Assembly (NCBI RefSeq): GCF_003402415.2
Contig: NZ_AP036014.1
Span: forward strand, 2,914,001 to 2,978,000
Length of the DNA stretch: 64,000 bases
Direction of reading: 5' to 3'
Source of the DNA: Cupidesulfovibrio sp000226255
GTDB lineage: Bacteria; Desulfobacterota; Desulfovibrionia; Desulfovibrionales; Desulfovibrionaceae
Every line of letters starts with the position of its first letter. Position 1 is the first letter of the stretch. Under the pieces are notes generated by a model. The model was given only the letters and a program-made list of their open reading frames with translations. It was not told where the DNA came from and ran no database searches. A program made the translations under genes and the position numbers. Of this stretch, positions 63,381 through 64,000 are shown piece after piece.

Positions 63381-64000
<620 letters not shown>

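Overview
The window is a GC-rich (about two thirds G+C by eye) chromosomal segment of a sulfate-reducing deltaproteobacterium, most likely Desulfovibrio or Nitratidesulfovibrio. The evidence is a Desulfovibrio-type trimeric porin, an F1 ATP synthase operon with b and b' but without subunits a and c, GatCAB genes, a TunR-type regulator (integrase-like domain fused to molybdate/tungstate-binding domains, a family described in sulfate reducers), rubredoxin, and many conserved hypothetical proteins of that style. The genus is inferred.

Layout. 1-7.4 kb: start of a porin gene, uvrC, an NtrB/NtrC-like two-component pair, a phage CII-like regulator and a stand-alone receiver protein. 7.4-13.0 kb (minus): gatC, gatA, mnmA and an LppC/LpoA-like lipoprotein. 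13.3-17.1 kb: dnaK with a heat-shock-like promoter, and two small conserved proteins. 17.1-23.0 kb (minus): atpF'-atpF-atpH-atpA-atpG-atpD-atpC behind one good promoter. 23.1-29.7 kb (minus): the elongation cluster mreB-mreC-mreD-mrdA-rodA ending in a bactofilin. 29.7-32.4 kb: radical SAM protein, methylguanine-DNA methyltransferase, a small protein, then SRP RNA and tRNA-Ser(GGA) on the minus strand. 32.4-36.5 kb: a 28-residue membrane microprotein, a 146-bp foldback element, fabI, purC, hisD. 36.9-39.3 kb: tunR divergent from a TauE/SafE-type permease, with a clear promoter and operator between them. 39.3-40.7 kb: an AT-rich foreign island with two overlapping genes. 40.8-46.6 kb: pyridoxal kinase, murI, class V aminotransferase, then HD-domain, MFS and DUF2148 genes on the minus strand. 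46.7-49.3 kb: chromate genes chrB-chrA behind a strong inverted repeat. 49.4-64 kb: rubredoxin, BON lipoprotein, glycerate kinase, HhH protein, HU, GyrI-like protein, a lipoprotein/TPR pair, M29 aminopeptidase, pirin, PilZ, a TPR protein, a histidine kinase and the start of an amino-acid ABC transporter ATPase.

The most interesting region is the AT-rich island (39,296-about 40,690). It encodes a 287-residue soluble protein followed, with a 50-bp overlap, by a 155-residue protein with four membrane segments. Sizes, order, topology and several short motifs match the lambda RexA/RexB exclusion pair as I recall it, but there is no prophage around it. I propose a chromosomal RexAB-like abortive-infection module; this is inference and needs a profile search.

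Other points worth a look: the half-site ATTGACA forms large inverted repeats in front of both the TSUP permease and chrBA; two copies of a palindromic intergenic element (42.7 and 57.5 kb); a large foldback directly after fabI; mreC that seems to start at ATT and atpF at TTG; a rubredoxin with a CxC metal pair; and 9-bp-period Gly-rich low-complexity inserts in several otherwise conserved proteins.
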